From assembly GCA_021774445.1 (NCBI GenBank), contig JAJFJA010000042.1, positions 1 through 64,000 of the forward strand: a stretch of 64,000 nt of DNA, given 5' to 3'. The notes under the pieces are model-generated. The model did no database searches. It saw nothing but the letters and a program-made list of their open reading frames with translations, and had not been told where the DNA came from. Below, one piece after another: positions 7,767 to 16,121 of the stretch (position 1 is the first letter of the stretch; each line of letters opens with the position of its first letter). The position numbers and the translations under genes were made by a program. The stretch comes from Alphaproteobacteria bacterium (GTDB taxonomy: Bacteria; Pseudomonadota; Alphaproteobacteria; UBA6615).

Positions 7767-8383
7767 CGGACGAGACCACCGAGGCGACACAGGCAGCCAC
7801 GGATCTGCCGCCCGACAGGGCGCCAGCCGTGACGCCCAGCGACGACGGCCCGGCGACGATCGTCGAGGAAGCCGCGACCGGCATGGTGCTGGACGGCATC
7901 GGCGCGCCAATCCCGGAAGGCTACAGCGACGCGGTTTTCGAGGAGCTTAGCGCGACTTATCCCGAGGAAGCAGACGTACTGCGCCGATCCTGGGGGTCAG
8001 ATACGACCTTGAACACGACGTTCGCCAGACGCGCGTTGGAGCAGATCGAGACGGCCGCTCCCGGCCTGGTGGCAGAACTGTCGAGCCAAGTCGGTGTGGC
8101 TTCGCCGAAGACCCTGGCAGCGCTGGCGGCGTTGGGTAGAAGCCTCGCCGCAACGCCTGGCGACCCGGATACGGTCCGTCTCGACCGGGCGATGGCCGAG
8201 GCGATCAGCACACCTGCGTCAGCCGCAGGCCGGCAAGAACCAGATCTGCAGGGCGAGATCGACGAGATCACCGCGCGGGCCTGGGAGAGCGGCACCTATT
8301 ACACCTCAGCCGTCCAGGAAAAGCTCGGCCCGCTTTATGAGCGTTTGCATGGCACCGCCCGGAATGCCGGACGTCAGGCATAG
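7763..8383 (+). CDS. Scaffold-like protein, first paralogue
   Basis: A 206-residue acidic protein with a disordered N-terminus. Its C-terminus (LQGEIDEITARAW, then GTYYTSAVQEKLGPLYERLHG) matches the C-terminus of the 302-residue protein at 13279 (LQTQIDAITAQGM, then GDYYTDGVQQKLQRLYADLHG). In podovirus scaffolds the C-terminal helix binds the coat protein, so both proteins may contact the capsid. This copy is about 100 residues shorter and lies well away from the capsid gene. Confidence 0.65.
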   Translation: MTDETTEATQAATDLPPDRAPAVTPSDDGPATIVEEAATGMVLDGIGAPIPEGYSDAVFEELSATYPEEADVLRRSWGSDTTLNTTFARRALEQIETAAPGLVAELSSQVGVASPKTLAALAALGRSLAATPGDPDTVRLDRAMAEAISTPASAAGRQEPDLQGEIDEITARAWESGTYYTSAVQEKLGPLYERLHGTARNAGRQA

Positions 8384-8394
8384 GAGGAGATGGA

Positions 8395-9486
8395 ATGATC
8401 ACGACAATGCAATTGCCGCGCGATGCCAACGGTGCCGCCGTCGCAGCGCTCAGGCCGGTACGCACGCAATCGGTCGCCGTCGGTCTCAGTAGCGCCGCAA
8501 CCGCGGAAGCCATCGGTCGCCGGATCAATCCGGGGGCGCGAACGGTGCGGCCATCGGATTTCAGCGGGCTCATCCAGTGGTTCGAAGCCTTTGACCCTTC
8601 GACGCTGACAACGCGCGAATCAGGCGGCGTTCGCTTCGTCACCCAGTGGGCGGATAAGTCCGGCGCCGGCAATCATATGGTCCAGCCCGTTGCCGCCAAC
8701 CAACCAACGGTGATCGCCAACGGGATGGCGGATGGCCGGTCGAGCGTGCGTGGCGACGGGCTCGCCAGTTATCTGACCGGGCCGGTGGTGTTCACCAGCC
8801 CACGGGACGAACAATGCACAATCGTCGGTGTCGCCAAGACGACGGCGACCGGCGCCAGCCAACGGGTGTGGTGCCTATCGAACAGCGGCTCGACACCGCA
8901 ATTCTCGGTGCGCTTCAATGCCGCAAACAAAATCGAGGTGCTGGCGCGGGGCGCGGCGACCGCGGAACTGCAGGAGCCGGATAGTTTGGCGGACGCCGCC
9001 GACGGCCGGTGGCATGCCTTCAATGGCCGCATCAATGCCGTCCAGGGCCGTGGCGAAACGGCGTTAGACAATGAAGCCTTCCAAGTCGGCGATAACGGTT
9101 CGCCGTTCTCGAATAACCTATTCACGACCTCGCCGACGGGTTCGACCCTGTTCACCATCGACGGCTCCGGTGGCCCGAGCCAGTTTCTCGCCGGCGATAT
9201 CGGCGCCGTTGCGGTGTTCAATCGCGCGTTGACGGATGTCGAATGGATCAGTTTGCGAGATGGCTATCTGATGCCGCTGGTGGCCCCGGAAATCGTGCAA
9301 GTGGCGCGCCTGGTGTCGACGACCGATTGCTACGTCGCGATTGGCGAGGCGCCGTCGGCAACGAGTGCCGACATGTTCCTGCCCGCCGGGGTGCCGGAGT
9401 TCGTGCGGGTAACGCACGGCAAAGACAAAATCGCGGCGCTACGCGTCACCACCGACGGCACCCTTGCCGTCACCGAGGTGATCTGA
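8395..9486 (+). CDS. LamG/concanavalin-like virion protein, candidate tail spike or decoration
   Basis: 363 residues with a strong ribosome binding site (AGGAGGAG). Residues about 55-285 form a LamG/concanavalin-type jelly roll, with the typical opening LIQWFEAFDPSTLTTRESGG followed by TQWADKSGAGNH. The roughly 55 N-terminal and 75 C-terminal residues are separate small domains that could attach it to the particle. Such domains bind carbohydrate, so receptor binding or surface decoration is the likely role. It is immediately followed by the PhoD-like gene, and no other fibre gene is visible. Confidence 0.75.
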   Translation: MITTMQLPRDANGAAVAALRPVRTQSVAVGLSSAATAEAIGRRINPGARTVRPSDFSGLIQWFEAFDPSTLTTRESGGVRFVTQWADKSGAGNHMVQPVAANQPTVIANGMADGRSSVRGDGLASYLTGPVVFTSPRDEQCTIVGVAKTTATGASQRVWCLSNSGSTPQFSVRFNAANKIEVLARGAATAELQEPDSLADAADGRWHAFNGRINAVQGRGETALDNEAFQVGDNGSPFSNNLFTTSPTGSTLFTIDGSGGPSQFLAGDIGAVAVFNRALTDVEWISLRDGYLMPLVAPEIVQVARLVSTTDCYVAIGEAPSATSADMFLPAGVPEFVRVTHGKDKIAALRVTTDGTLAVTEVI

Positions 9487-11181
9487 GTGACTATCACGGC
9501 GCCCGGCCGATTGCTGCGCGGGCGGGCCGGCCGGCGGATCCGTATGGTGGACTGGTTGTGGTCGGGAGCGCTGGGCGCCGACGGCTTTGCCGTCGCGGCC
9601 GAGCTGCTGGCGGCGACGACCGGCGTCTCCCTGATGGTCAGCGAAAGCCCGCTGCTGGCACCGCTGTCGCTGCAAACGGCGGCAATCAATACCGTGGCGC
9701 TCTCCGGGGATGGCGGCGATACCTATCACGTCGCCCGTTTCGACGTGACGGGTTTGAGCGCCGGCCGGACCTACTATTTCGCGCTGGCCGTCGATGGCGC
9801 GCCCGACCGGGGAAATATCGGCCGGATCCGCACGGCGCCGACGGCGCTGGCCGCGAGCAGCTTTCGGGTGGTTATCGGGTCCTGCACCAACCCGGGTTCA
9901 AGCGACCCCGATGACGCGTTCCAGGCGATCGAGGCCGAAGCGCCGCTGTTGTTCGTCCATTTGGGCGACCTGCACTATGACGATATCGCGACCAACGACC
10001 TGCCGAAGAACCGCACGGCCATCCGCAAGCACACCAGGCTGGCCAAAGTGGCCTCGTGCTATCGGACGGCGCCGATCGCCTACATCTATGACGACCATGA
10101 CGCCGGCCCCAACGATGCGCACCAGGATACTGCCGGCTTCACCAGCTTCATGGGCAACACGCTGACGGCCTACCGGGATTTGGTGCCGCATTATCCGCTG
10201 GCGCAGCCGGATCTGACCGGCTGGGCGCGTGGCAACGCGCAGATGTTCACCATCGGCCGGGTGCGTTTCCTGATACCGGATTTGCGGACCTTCCGCAATC
10301 AGGTGGTAAACCCGAAGACGACCCTGGGCGACGGGCGGACAACATCGGGATTTGTCTCCTGGGATCAGAAGCAGTGGGTGCTGGACCAGCTCTCCCAGGC
10401 GCAGACCGACGGCATCAAGCTGTTGGTGCTGCTCAGCAGCTCGACCATACCCGGCACTATCGGCGGCTCCTGGGAGGTCGAGTTCGCGGCCGAGTTCGCC
10501 GACCTGATGACTTTCGCGGCGGCCAATGATGTGCCCGAGGTATTGTTGGTCTCGGGCGACGGCCATGCCTTCGGCTTCGATGACGGCGGCGTGGTGGCGA
10601 GCCTGGCACCGGCGAGCCAAGCGCGGCTGCTGCATGTGCAATCGAGCCCGTTACGGTCGAATGCGCTGGCGCTGGCGGGGCCATTCTCCTGGCTGGGCAA
10701 CGACAGCGAGACCAACACCGTCGGGTCCGGTTATGTGGTGTTCGACTTCTCGGACAGCGGCGGCAACCGGGTTACTTGGACCGCGACGCCGAAGGACTCC
10801 TCAGGAGTCGCCTTCGCCGGGGCGAAAGGCGGGCCGTTCGCCAGCGATGATACGGGCCGCATGGTGCAACTCGCCGTCTCCTCCAGTAACGTGGCCGAGA
10901 ACGCCGGCGCGATCGCGCTCACGGTGACGAAAAGCTGGGTGGGGACGTGCGCCGTCGCCTACGCCACCGCCGACGGCAGCGCACTCGCCGGCACCGACTA
11001 CACAGCCACCAGCGGGACGCTGACCTTCAAGGCCAATCAGGCGGCGGCGACGATCAGCGTGCCCATCGCTAACCGCGCCGGCGCCCAAGGTAGCCGCGAC
11101 TTCACACTGACCTTGAGCAGCCCGGGCGATTGTACCTTGGGTGCAACGACGCAAACGACCGTGACGATTACCGACGTTTAG
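9487..11181 (+). CDS. PhoD-like metallophosphoesterase with C-terminal Calx-beta domain
   Basis: 564 residues, GTG start directly after the previous stop. A FnIII-like N-terminal region (about 44-118) precedes a PhoD catalytic domain: VVIGSCTN, HLGDLHYDD (Asp161), YDDHD (202-205) and SGDGHAF (Asp358, His360), the usual metal ligands. Residues about 459-564 form a Calx-beta repeat (VAENAG, AGTDYTATSGTLTF), a calcium-binding adhesion module. PhoD enzymes cleave phosphodiesters such as phospholipids or teichoic acids, and are normally exported. No signal peptide is seen, which fits delivery on a particle. The placement among virion genes is unusual. Confidence 0.88.
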   Translation: MTITAPGRLLRGRAGRRIRMVDWLWSGALGADGFAVAAELLAATTGVSLMVSESPLLAPLSLQTAAINTVALSGDGGDTYHVARFDVTGLSAGRTYYFALAVDGAPDRGNIGRIRTAPTALAASSFRVVIGSCTNPGSSDPDDAFQAIEAEAPLLFVHLGDLHYDDIATNDLPKNRTAIRKHTRLAKVASCYRTAPIAYIYDDHDAGPNDAHQDTAGFTSFMGNTLTAYRDLVPHYPLAQPDLTGWARGNAQMFTIGRVRFLIPDLRTFRNQVVNPKTTLGDGRTTSGFVSWDQKQWVLDQLSQAQTDGIKLLVLLSSSTIPGTIGGSWEVEFAAEFADLMTFAAANDVPEVLLVSGDGHAFGFDDGGVVASLAPASQARLLHVQSSPLRSNALALAGPFSWLGNDSETNTVGSGYVVFDFSDSGGNRVTWTATPKDSSGVAFAGAKGGPFASDDTGRMVQLAVSSSNVAENAGAIALTVTKSWVGTCAVAYATADGSALAGTDYTATSGTLTFKANQAAATISVPIANRAGAQGSRDFTLTLSSPGDCTLGATTQTTVTITDV

Positions 11182-11220
11182 GGCGAAGACCAATCGCTCG
11201 TGACGACGCGTTATCCGTGG

Positions 11221-11309
11221 TCGTGAACGCCGCGACGCGATCCAGCGTCCGCCCCAGGTCGCCACGCTCTGGTCCGCTGGATTGCATCGCTCGCGGTCGC
11301 AAAGACGAC
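11221..11309. repeat. Degenerate copy of the dispersed GATCCAG/CTGGATTGC repeat
   Basis: Left arm ends GACGCGATCCAGCG (to 11247) and right arm CTGGATTGCATCGCTCGCGG begins at 11277. It fills the gap between the PhoD-like gene and the portal gene. The same arrangement appears at 14209, 14338, 15954, 22085 and 33110. Confidence 0.55.
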
Positions 11310-11338
11310 TTTCACGCCAGCTCCGATGGGAAAACAGC

Positions 11339-12916
11339 ATGACCGAAACAACACGCGTGCAAGATCTGCTGGCGCGGGCCAAGCAGCTCAAGGCGGCCCG
11401 AAGCACTTGGGAGCAGCATTGGCAGGAACTCGCCGAAGTGCTGCGCACGGATCGGGCCGACTTTACGGCGGTCCGGCCGGCCGGCGGCAAGCGGACCGAG
11501 CATGTCTTCGATTCGACGCCGCAGCAGGCGGCGCGCGGGTTGGCGTCGGCGCTCGACGGCATGCTGAAGGGCCGGCAGACGCAGTGGTTCAATATCCGGG
11601 CCGAGGATGACGCGCTCAACGAGTTGGACGAGGTCAAGACCTGGCTGCGCGACGTGGATCGCCGGATGTGGCGCGCGATCTTCGACGACCGGGCGCATTT
11701 CGCCGACCGCAGCTTCGAGACCGACCAAGACCTGGTGGTGTTCGGCACCGGCGTGCTGTTCACCGAAGAGGTGCCGGGCCGCGGGTTGAACTTCCGGGCC
11801 TTTCACCTGCGCGACACGCTGATCGCCGAGAACAGCCTCGGCGACATCGACACGGTGTTCCGGCAGTTCAGCTTCAGCGGGCGCCAGGCGGTGCAGCAAT
11901 TCGGCTTGGACAAGCTGGGGGCAAAGACGCAGGAGGCATTGCGTAGCGGCGGGAAAGCAAAGCCGGACGCGCGGTTTCAGTTCCTGCATGTGGTACTGCC
12001 GCGCCACGATCTCGATCCGGGCGCTCCGGGACCGAGCGGCAAACCGTTCGCCTCACTGTGGATCGATGTGGAGAGCGAGCATCTGATCGGCGAGGGCGGC
12101 TATCACGAATTCCCCTACGCCATTCCGCGGTGGGAGACGATCACCGGCGAAGTCTATGGCCGGTCGCCGGGCATGCTGGCGCTGGCGGATGCGCGCACCC
12201 TCAACGCGATGAGCCGCACCAATCTGGACGCCGGCGAGAAAGTCGCCAATCCACCGCTGTTGGCGGCGTCCGACGGGCTGACGTCAAATGTGCGACTGTT
12301 CCCCGGCGGCATCAACTATATCGACTATGACGCGGTGCCGGCCGGGCGGCGGCCGCTCGAGCCGCTGGTCACCGGGGCCAATCTGCCGATCAGTCTGGAG
12401 ATGGAGAACCAGCGCCGGGACATGATCTGGGCGGCGTTCTTTCGCAACGTGCTGCAGCTGCCGGTCAACGCGCCGCAGATGACCGCGACGGAGATCCTCG
12501 AGCGCAAGGAGGAGTTTCTGCGGGTGATCGGGCCAACCTTCGGCCGGCTGGAAGCGAACTACATCGCACCGGTGGTGAACCGGGTGTTCGGGCTGATGAA
12601 ACGGGCGGGCGCGTTCGCGCCGGCGCCGGAAATCTTGGCTGGTCGGCGCGTCAGTTTCGCCTTCGATAGCCCGGTGAGCCAGGCGCGAAGCCAGATCGAG
12701 GCCCTGGCGGTCCGTGGCGCGTTGGAGCAGGCCGCGCCCTTTCTGACACTGAACCCGGCGGCGGCAGATCTGATCAACAGCGAAGACGCGGTGCGCACGA
12801 TTTTCGCCGCCAACGGGGCCGATGGGCTGCTGCGGGGCGAAGATGCGGTCGCCGGACTCCGTGCAACCAAGCAAATAGCCCAGGTCGCCGAGGCCTTGGT
12901 CGAGGGTGCGGAGTGA
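11339..12916 (+). CDS. Portal (head-to-tail connecting) protein
   Basis: 525 residues of the podovirus head-tail connector family. The N-terminus (LLARAKQLKAARSTWEQHW) and central motifs FDSTPQQAARGLASALDGML and FGTGVLFTEE are characteristic. The dodecameric portal forms the DNA entry channel and docks terminase during packaging. The start at 11339 was preferred over an upstream ATG at 11282 that lies within repeat sequence. Length is normal, with no frameshift. Confidence 0.92.
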   Translation: MTETTRVQDLLARAKQLKAARSTWEQHWQELAEVLRTDRADFTAVRPAGGKRTEHVFDSTPQQAARGLASALDGMLKGRQTQWFNIRAEDDALNELDEVKTWLRDVDRRMWRAIFDDRAHFADRSFETDQDLVVFGTGVLFTEEVPGRGLNFRAFHLRDTLIAENSLGDIDTVFRQFSFSGRQAVQQFGLDKLGAKTQEALRSGGKAKPDARFQFLHVVLPRHDLDPGAPGPSGKPFASLWIDVESEHLIGEGGYHEFPYAIPRWETITGEVYGRSPGMLALADARTLNAMSRTNLDAGEKVANPPLLAASDGLTSNVRLFPGGINYIDYDAVPAGRRPLEPLVTGANLPISLEMENQRRDMIWAAFFRNVLQLPVNAPQMTATEILERKEEFLRVIGPTFGRLEANYIAPVVNRVFGLMKRAGAFAPAPEILAGRRVSFAFDSPVSQARSQIEALAVRGALEQAAPFLTLNPAAADLINSEDAVRTIFAANGADGLLRGEDAVAGLRATKQIAQVAEALVEGAE

Positions 12917-13260
12917 TCCGAGCCTGGTGGCGCCGGACAGGACAAGTCCCCAGCGATCCGATCGCCTTTCAAAAAGACCTCGCCGCCGCCTGGGGGGTCG
13001 ACCCAAAGCACTATCCGATAGATGCTTTGCGGTCCGACTTCCGCGCGACCTTCGCCGACTTAAGGGCCAGGCGCGTGCTCTACAAAATTCTGGAGTGGGG
13101 ACATGTCTATCAGCCATCGCATGTGGCGGGCGATCCGCACGGCACGGCATTTCGGGACGGCGAACGCAATCTCGCGCTGCGCATCCTAGCGGCCACCAAT
13201 GCGGAGCCGAAAAACGGTGCGGCGGATCGCGCGCAGACGACCAACGGCGACGACAGCTAG
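12913..13260 (+). CDS. Bbp19-like phage protein
   Basis: 115 residues; the GTG start overlaps the portal stop. The core ARRVLYKILEWGHVYQPS, then GDPHGTAFRDGERNLALRIL matches the small Bbp19-type family encoded between portal and scaffold in podoviruses such as Bordetella phage BPP-1. The function in those phages is not established beyond association with the virion operon. The residues after about 100 look disordered. Confidence 0.75.
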   Translation: MIRAWWRRTGQVPSDPIAFQKDLAAAWGVDPKHYPIDALRSDFRATFADLRARRVLYKILEWGHVYQPSHVAGDPHGTAFRDGERNLALRILAATNAEPKNGAADRAQTTNGDDS

Positions 13261-13278
13261 TCAAGGGACAAAGACAAC

Positions 13279-14187
13279 ATGAGTATTGCTGAGCAAGCTG
13301 AGGCGGCCGAAATGGAAATACAGTCGGATGGGGGCATCGTTTCGGCCGGCGCAGATGAGATCGGCGGAGCAGTGCCGAGCCGGCCGCCCGAGATAACACC
13401 ACCCGCGGATTGGCGCGCCGCGGCGGCCGGCGGCAATGAGCGGGTCGCCAAGGCGCTGGAAAGCGTCGCCGATGTGCGCGGCCTGGCGGCCTCCTACGCC
13501 GAACTTCGGGCGGCGGTCAGCACCGGCAAGTTCGCGAACAAGATCGTGCTGCCGGACGCGGACGCGCCGGACGAAGACTGGGCGCGCTTCCGCGCAGCGC
13601 TGCCGGACCCTATGCGGGCCCCGGCGACGGCAGACGACTATGTGCTGCAGGCGCCAGATTGGATGTCCGGACCGGAGGTCGAGGGCGGGCTGCAGGGGTT
13701 CGCCGCGGCGATGCATGAAGCGGGCGCCACCCAGGCCCAGCTGCGGACGGCGCTGGACCATTATTATGAGCTGGCGGCGCGCGGCAGAGCCGAGCAAGAA
13801 CGGGCGGACACGCGATATCTGCAGGAGAGCGAAGCGGCGCTGCGCCGTGACTGGGGCGAAGACTATGACCGCAACAGAGCCCTCGCCGCGCGTGCGGTAC
13901 AGACCCTGTTCGGCGAAGATGGCGATGTCGCAAATTTGGTGCTGAAAGATGGCAGCCTGCTCGGCTCGCTGCCAAGTTTCGCCCGCGGCATGGCGAAAGT
14001 GGGGCGCTCGATGAACGAAGATCCCCTGGTCGGCCAAGGTGATGCCGGCGGCCAGGATCTGCAAACCCAGATCGACGCCATCACCGCGCAAGGGATGCGC
14101 GACGGCGACTATTACACCGACGGCGTGCAGCAAAAGCTGCAACGACTCTACGCCGACTTGCACGGCGAGGAACGGAGCCGCTCGTAG
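13279..14187 (+). CDS. Capsid scaffolding protein
   Basis: A 302-residue acidic, helical protein directly upstream of the major capsid gene, as scaffolds are in podoviruses. The central PSFARGMAKVGRSMNEDPLVG and the C-terminal YYTDGVQQKLQRLYADLHGEE are typical. The last 45 or so residues are shared with the shorter protein at 7763. It would guide prohead assembly and then be released. Confidence in the role comes from position and composition rather than a catalytic motif. Confidence 0.78.
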   Translation: MSIAEQAEAAEMEIQSDGGIVSAGADEIGGAVPSRPPEITPPADWRAAAAGGNERVAKALESVADVRGLAASYAELRAAVSTGKFANKIVLPDADAPDEDWARFRAALPDPMRAPATADDYVLQAPDWMSGPEVEGGLQGFAAAMHEAGATQAQLRTALDHYYELAARGRAEQERADTRYLQESEAALRRDWGEDYDRNRALAARAVQTLFGEDGDVANLVLKDGSLLGSLPSFARGMAKVGRSMNEDPLVGQGDAGGQDLQTQIDAITAQGMRDGDYYTDGVQQKLQRLYADLHGEERSRS

Positions 14188-14208
14188 CGCATTCCGCGCC
14201 CCAAAGCC

Positions 14209-14318
14209 GTCATCACGAGGCAGCGCAGCAGCCGCGGCGATCCAGTGTCTCGGGGGCCAGGGCGACGCGGCGCCGGGAGATGGATTGCCGCATCGGCCGG
14301 CGGCCGCCGCGCAATGAC
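14209..14318. repeat. Dispersed palindromic repeat, copy A
   Basis: It opens GTCATCACGAGG, continues through GGCGATCCAG, and closes with TGGATTGCCG and GCAATGAC, so the two ends are inverted copies. This is the widespread bacterial intergenic repeat type with GTCATCGCGAG / CTCGCAATGAC ends. It sits inside the virion operon. Confidence 0.7.
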
Positions 14319-14337
14319 AGCGCGGGGACTCAACACA

Positions 14338-14433
14338 GTCATCGCGAGGCCGCAACGCGGCCGCGGCGATCCACGGTGCGGACTGTCATCCTGGGCGGCG
14401 GCGACTGGATTGCCGCGCTGCGTTCGCAATGAC
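14338..14433. repeat. Dispersed palindromic repeat, copy B
   Basis: Ends GTCATCGCGAGGCCGC and CGTTCGCAATGAC, with internal GGCGATCCA and CTGGATTGCC. It follows copy A after a 19-base gap, in the same orientation. Confidence 0.7.
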
Positions 14434-14634
14434 GATGGAGGGCGCGCGAGGGCGCCCTTCACGCGAAAGAACTCTCACCGCCGGACAAGCGAGAGCCCCG
14501 GCGACTTCCTCCGCAAGATCGCGCGGCCCTGCGGGCTGGAACCTGCCCCCGGATTACCGGGCTAAGCAGCCGCTCACCCGTGGGACAACCGCGAGACCTC
14601 GCTTTCACATCAACCAGAGTGAGCGAGAACCGAC

Positions 14635-15465
14635 ATGTCATTCAGTATCGACCAAAGTTTCGTCAAACAATTCGAACGGGAGGTGCATGAGGCCTATCAG
14701 CGGCAGGGATCGCTGCTGCGCGGCGGCGTGCGCACCAAGAGCGGCGTGCAGGGCAAGTCCACGACTTTCCAGAAAGTCGGCAAGGGCGCGGCCACTCAGA
14801 AGGCGCGCCACGGCACGGTACCGCCGATGAATGTCGACCATGTGCCGATCGAGTGCACGCTCGAGGACTGGTACGCCTCGGATTGGGTGGACAAGCTCGA
14901 TGAGCTGAAAAGCAACCATGACGAACGTGGCGTCGTGGTACGTGCCGGCGCCTGGGGATTGGGCCGTAAGAGCGACGAGTTGATCATCAACGCAGCGTCG
15001 GCGACCAGCACGACGGTGAGCGGCACCGGCCTGGTGTCGAAGAAACGTATCCTGGAGGCGCTGGAGCTGCTGAACCAAAATGATGTGCCGAACGATGGCC
15101 AACGCTACGCCTTGGTGACCTCACACCAATGGTCGGAAATGCTGAACACGATCGCCGAGTTTGCCTCGTCGGACTATGTGGACGGCCATCCGTTCATGGA
15201 GGGTTTCGAGACGCGACGCTGGCTCGGCACGATCTGGATGATCCACACCGGGCTGACCGGCGCCGGCACCGCCGCGGCGGCTTGCCTGTTCTATCACAAG
15301 AACGCGCTGGGCCATGCGATCGGCTCGGAAGTGGGTTCGGACATCTGGTGGGACGGCGACCGGCAGGCCTTCAAGGTGACCAACGCCATGTCGCAAGGTG
15401 CCTGCCTGATCGATACATCGGGCGTGGCCAAGATGACCTGCGACGACACCGCGATCCTGAGCTAG
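14635..15465 (+). CDS. Major capsid protein
   Basis: 276 residues. The sequence FVKQFEREVHEAYQRQGSLL, then GKSTTFQKVGKG, then DWYASDWVDKLDELK is characteristic of the short major coat proteins of podoviruses with the Bbp17/phiKMV type of head. The position between scaffold and decoration genes agrees. No cleavable prohead region is obvious. Confidence 0.9.
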   Translation: MSFSIDQSFVKQFEREVHEAYQRQGSLLRGGVRTKSGVQGKSTTFQKVGKGAATQKARHGTVPPMNVDHVPIECTLEDWYASDWVDKLDELKSNHDERGVVVRAGAWGLGRKSDELIINAASATSTTVSGTGLVSKKRILEALELLNQNDVPNDGQRYALVTSHQWSEMLNTIAEFASSDYVDGHPFMEGFETRRWLGTIWMIHTGLTGAGTAAAACLFYHKNALGHAIGSEVGSDIWWDGDRQAFKVTNAMSQGACLIDTSGVAKMTCDDTAILS

Positions 15466-15474
15466 GAGGGTAGC

Positions 15475-15900
15475 ATGGCAACCGTATTTGGGAACAACAG
15501 CAACAAGTTGGTCAACGTACCGTCGGACTTGGTGGACGCGGTCGACAACGGTCCGCTGCAAGTGTTCACGGACAGTTATGAGGCTGCGGCATTGGCGCAA
15601 AACAGTGTGATCGCGATCGCCAAGCTGCCGCCCAAGGCCAAGGTCAAAGAAGTCGTCCTGGCCTGGGATGCCCTGGGCGCGTTGACGACTCTGGTGTGCG
15701 GCGACGCCGGCGATGCCGACCGCTATATCACGTCGCAGGACAGCAGCAGTGCCGGCATGGCGCGGCTGAATGCGATCACCGGCATGGACTATACCGCGTC
15801 GGAAAATGACGGCGGCAACGACACGACGCTGATCGAGCTTACCCTGGGTGGCGGTGCCGGCACCGGCACGATCACCAGCCAGGTGTTCTACACGACCTAA
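15475..15900 (+). CDS. Capsid decoration or cement protein
   Basis: 141 residues with a strong AGGAGGG ribosome binding site. Predicted beta-rich, with segments such as SVIAIAKLPPKAKVKEVVLAW and TLIELTLGGGAGTGTI. It lies immediately downstream of the capsid gene, the standard place for head decoration proteins. Assignment rests on position and fold character. Confidence 0.65.
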   Translation: MATVFGNNSNKLVNVPSDLVDAVDNGPLQVFTDSYEAAALAQNSVIAIAKLPPKAKVKEVVLAWDALGALTTLVCGDAGDADRYITSQDSSSAGMARLNAITGMDYTASENDGGNDTTLIELTLGGGAGTGTITSQVFYTT

Positions 15901-15908
15901 CGTGAGCG

Positions 15909-15934
15909 TGGGCGGGTCCGATAGGGCCCGCCCA
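15909..15934 (+). terminator. Hairpin after the decoration gene, partial terminator
   Basis: TGGGCGGG (15909-15916) pairs perfectly with CCCGCCCA (15927-15934) around a 10-base loop, nine bases after the stop codon. There is no U-tract, so it may reduce rather than stop transcription, or protect the capsid message. The stem core is the same as in the terminators at 4703 and 21546. Confidence 0.5.
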
Positions 15935-15953
15935 TCGCGGCTCTCGTGCAGAT

Positions 15954-16056
15954 GGATTGCCGCGACGGCCTCGCGGCCGCCTCGCAATGACGGCGGAGGG
16001 TGGGGCGCGCCATAAAACACCGTCGTCGCGAGCGCAGCGACGCGATCCAGCTGCAG
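15954..16056. repeat. Dispersed repeat, inverted arrangement
   Basis: GGATTGCCGCGACGG through CTCGCAATGACGG (15954-15993) comes first, then GTCGTCGCGAGCGCAGCG through GCGATCCAGCTGCAG (16022-16056). The two halves occur in the opposite order to copies A and B. Located between the decoration and tail tubular A genes. Confidence 0.6.
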
Positions 16057-16082
16057 CAATAGGCGATCTTAAGGAGAACTGG

Positions 16083-16118
16083 ATGACCACGTCCACCGGC
16101 CTGCGGGCGGGGCGCTGA
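16083..16118 (+). CDS. Possible 11-codon leader before tail tubular protein A
   Basis: ATG at 16083 has an excellent ribosome binding site (AAGGAGAA) and encodes MTTSTGLRAGR before TGA at 16116. The next gene starts at 16122, whose own ribosome binding site is poor. It could be a coupling leader or the remnant of a gene cut by the neighbouring repeat. Confidence 0.35.
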   Translation: MTTSTGLRAGR

Positions 16119-16121
16119 GGG

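Larger units (their letters stand above)
14188..14634. other. Gene-free stretch between scaffold and capsid genes
   Basis: These 447 bases hold two consecutive copies of the dispersed palindromic repeat (14209-14318 and 14338-14433) and about 200 bases without a credible gene. Small open frames across it are repeat-derived. The capsid gene's ribosome binding region lies at its right end. Confidence 0.6.

Noticed and set aside
10801..14355. Long minus-strand open frames (320, 372 and 364 codons) across PhoD, portal and scaffold genes
   Set aside because: Antisense shadows of plus-strand genes with clear family matches; no ribosome binding sites or domains.
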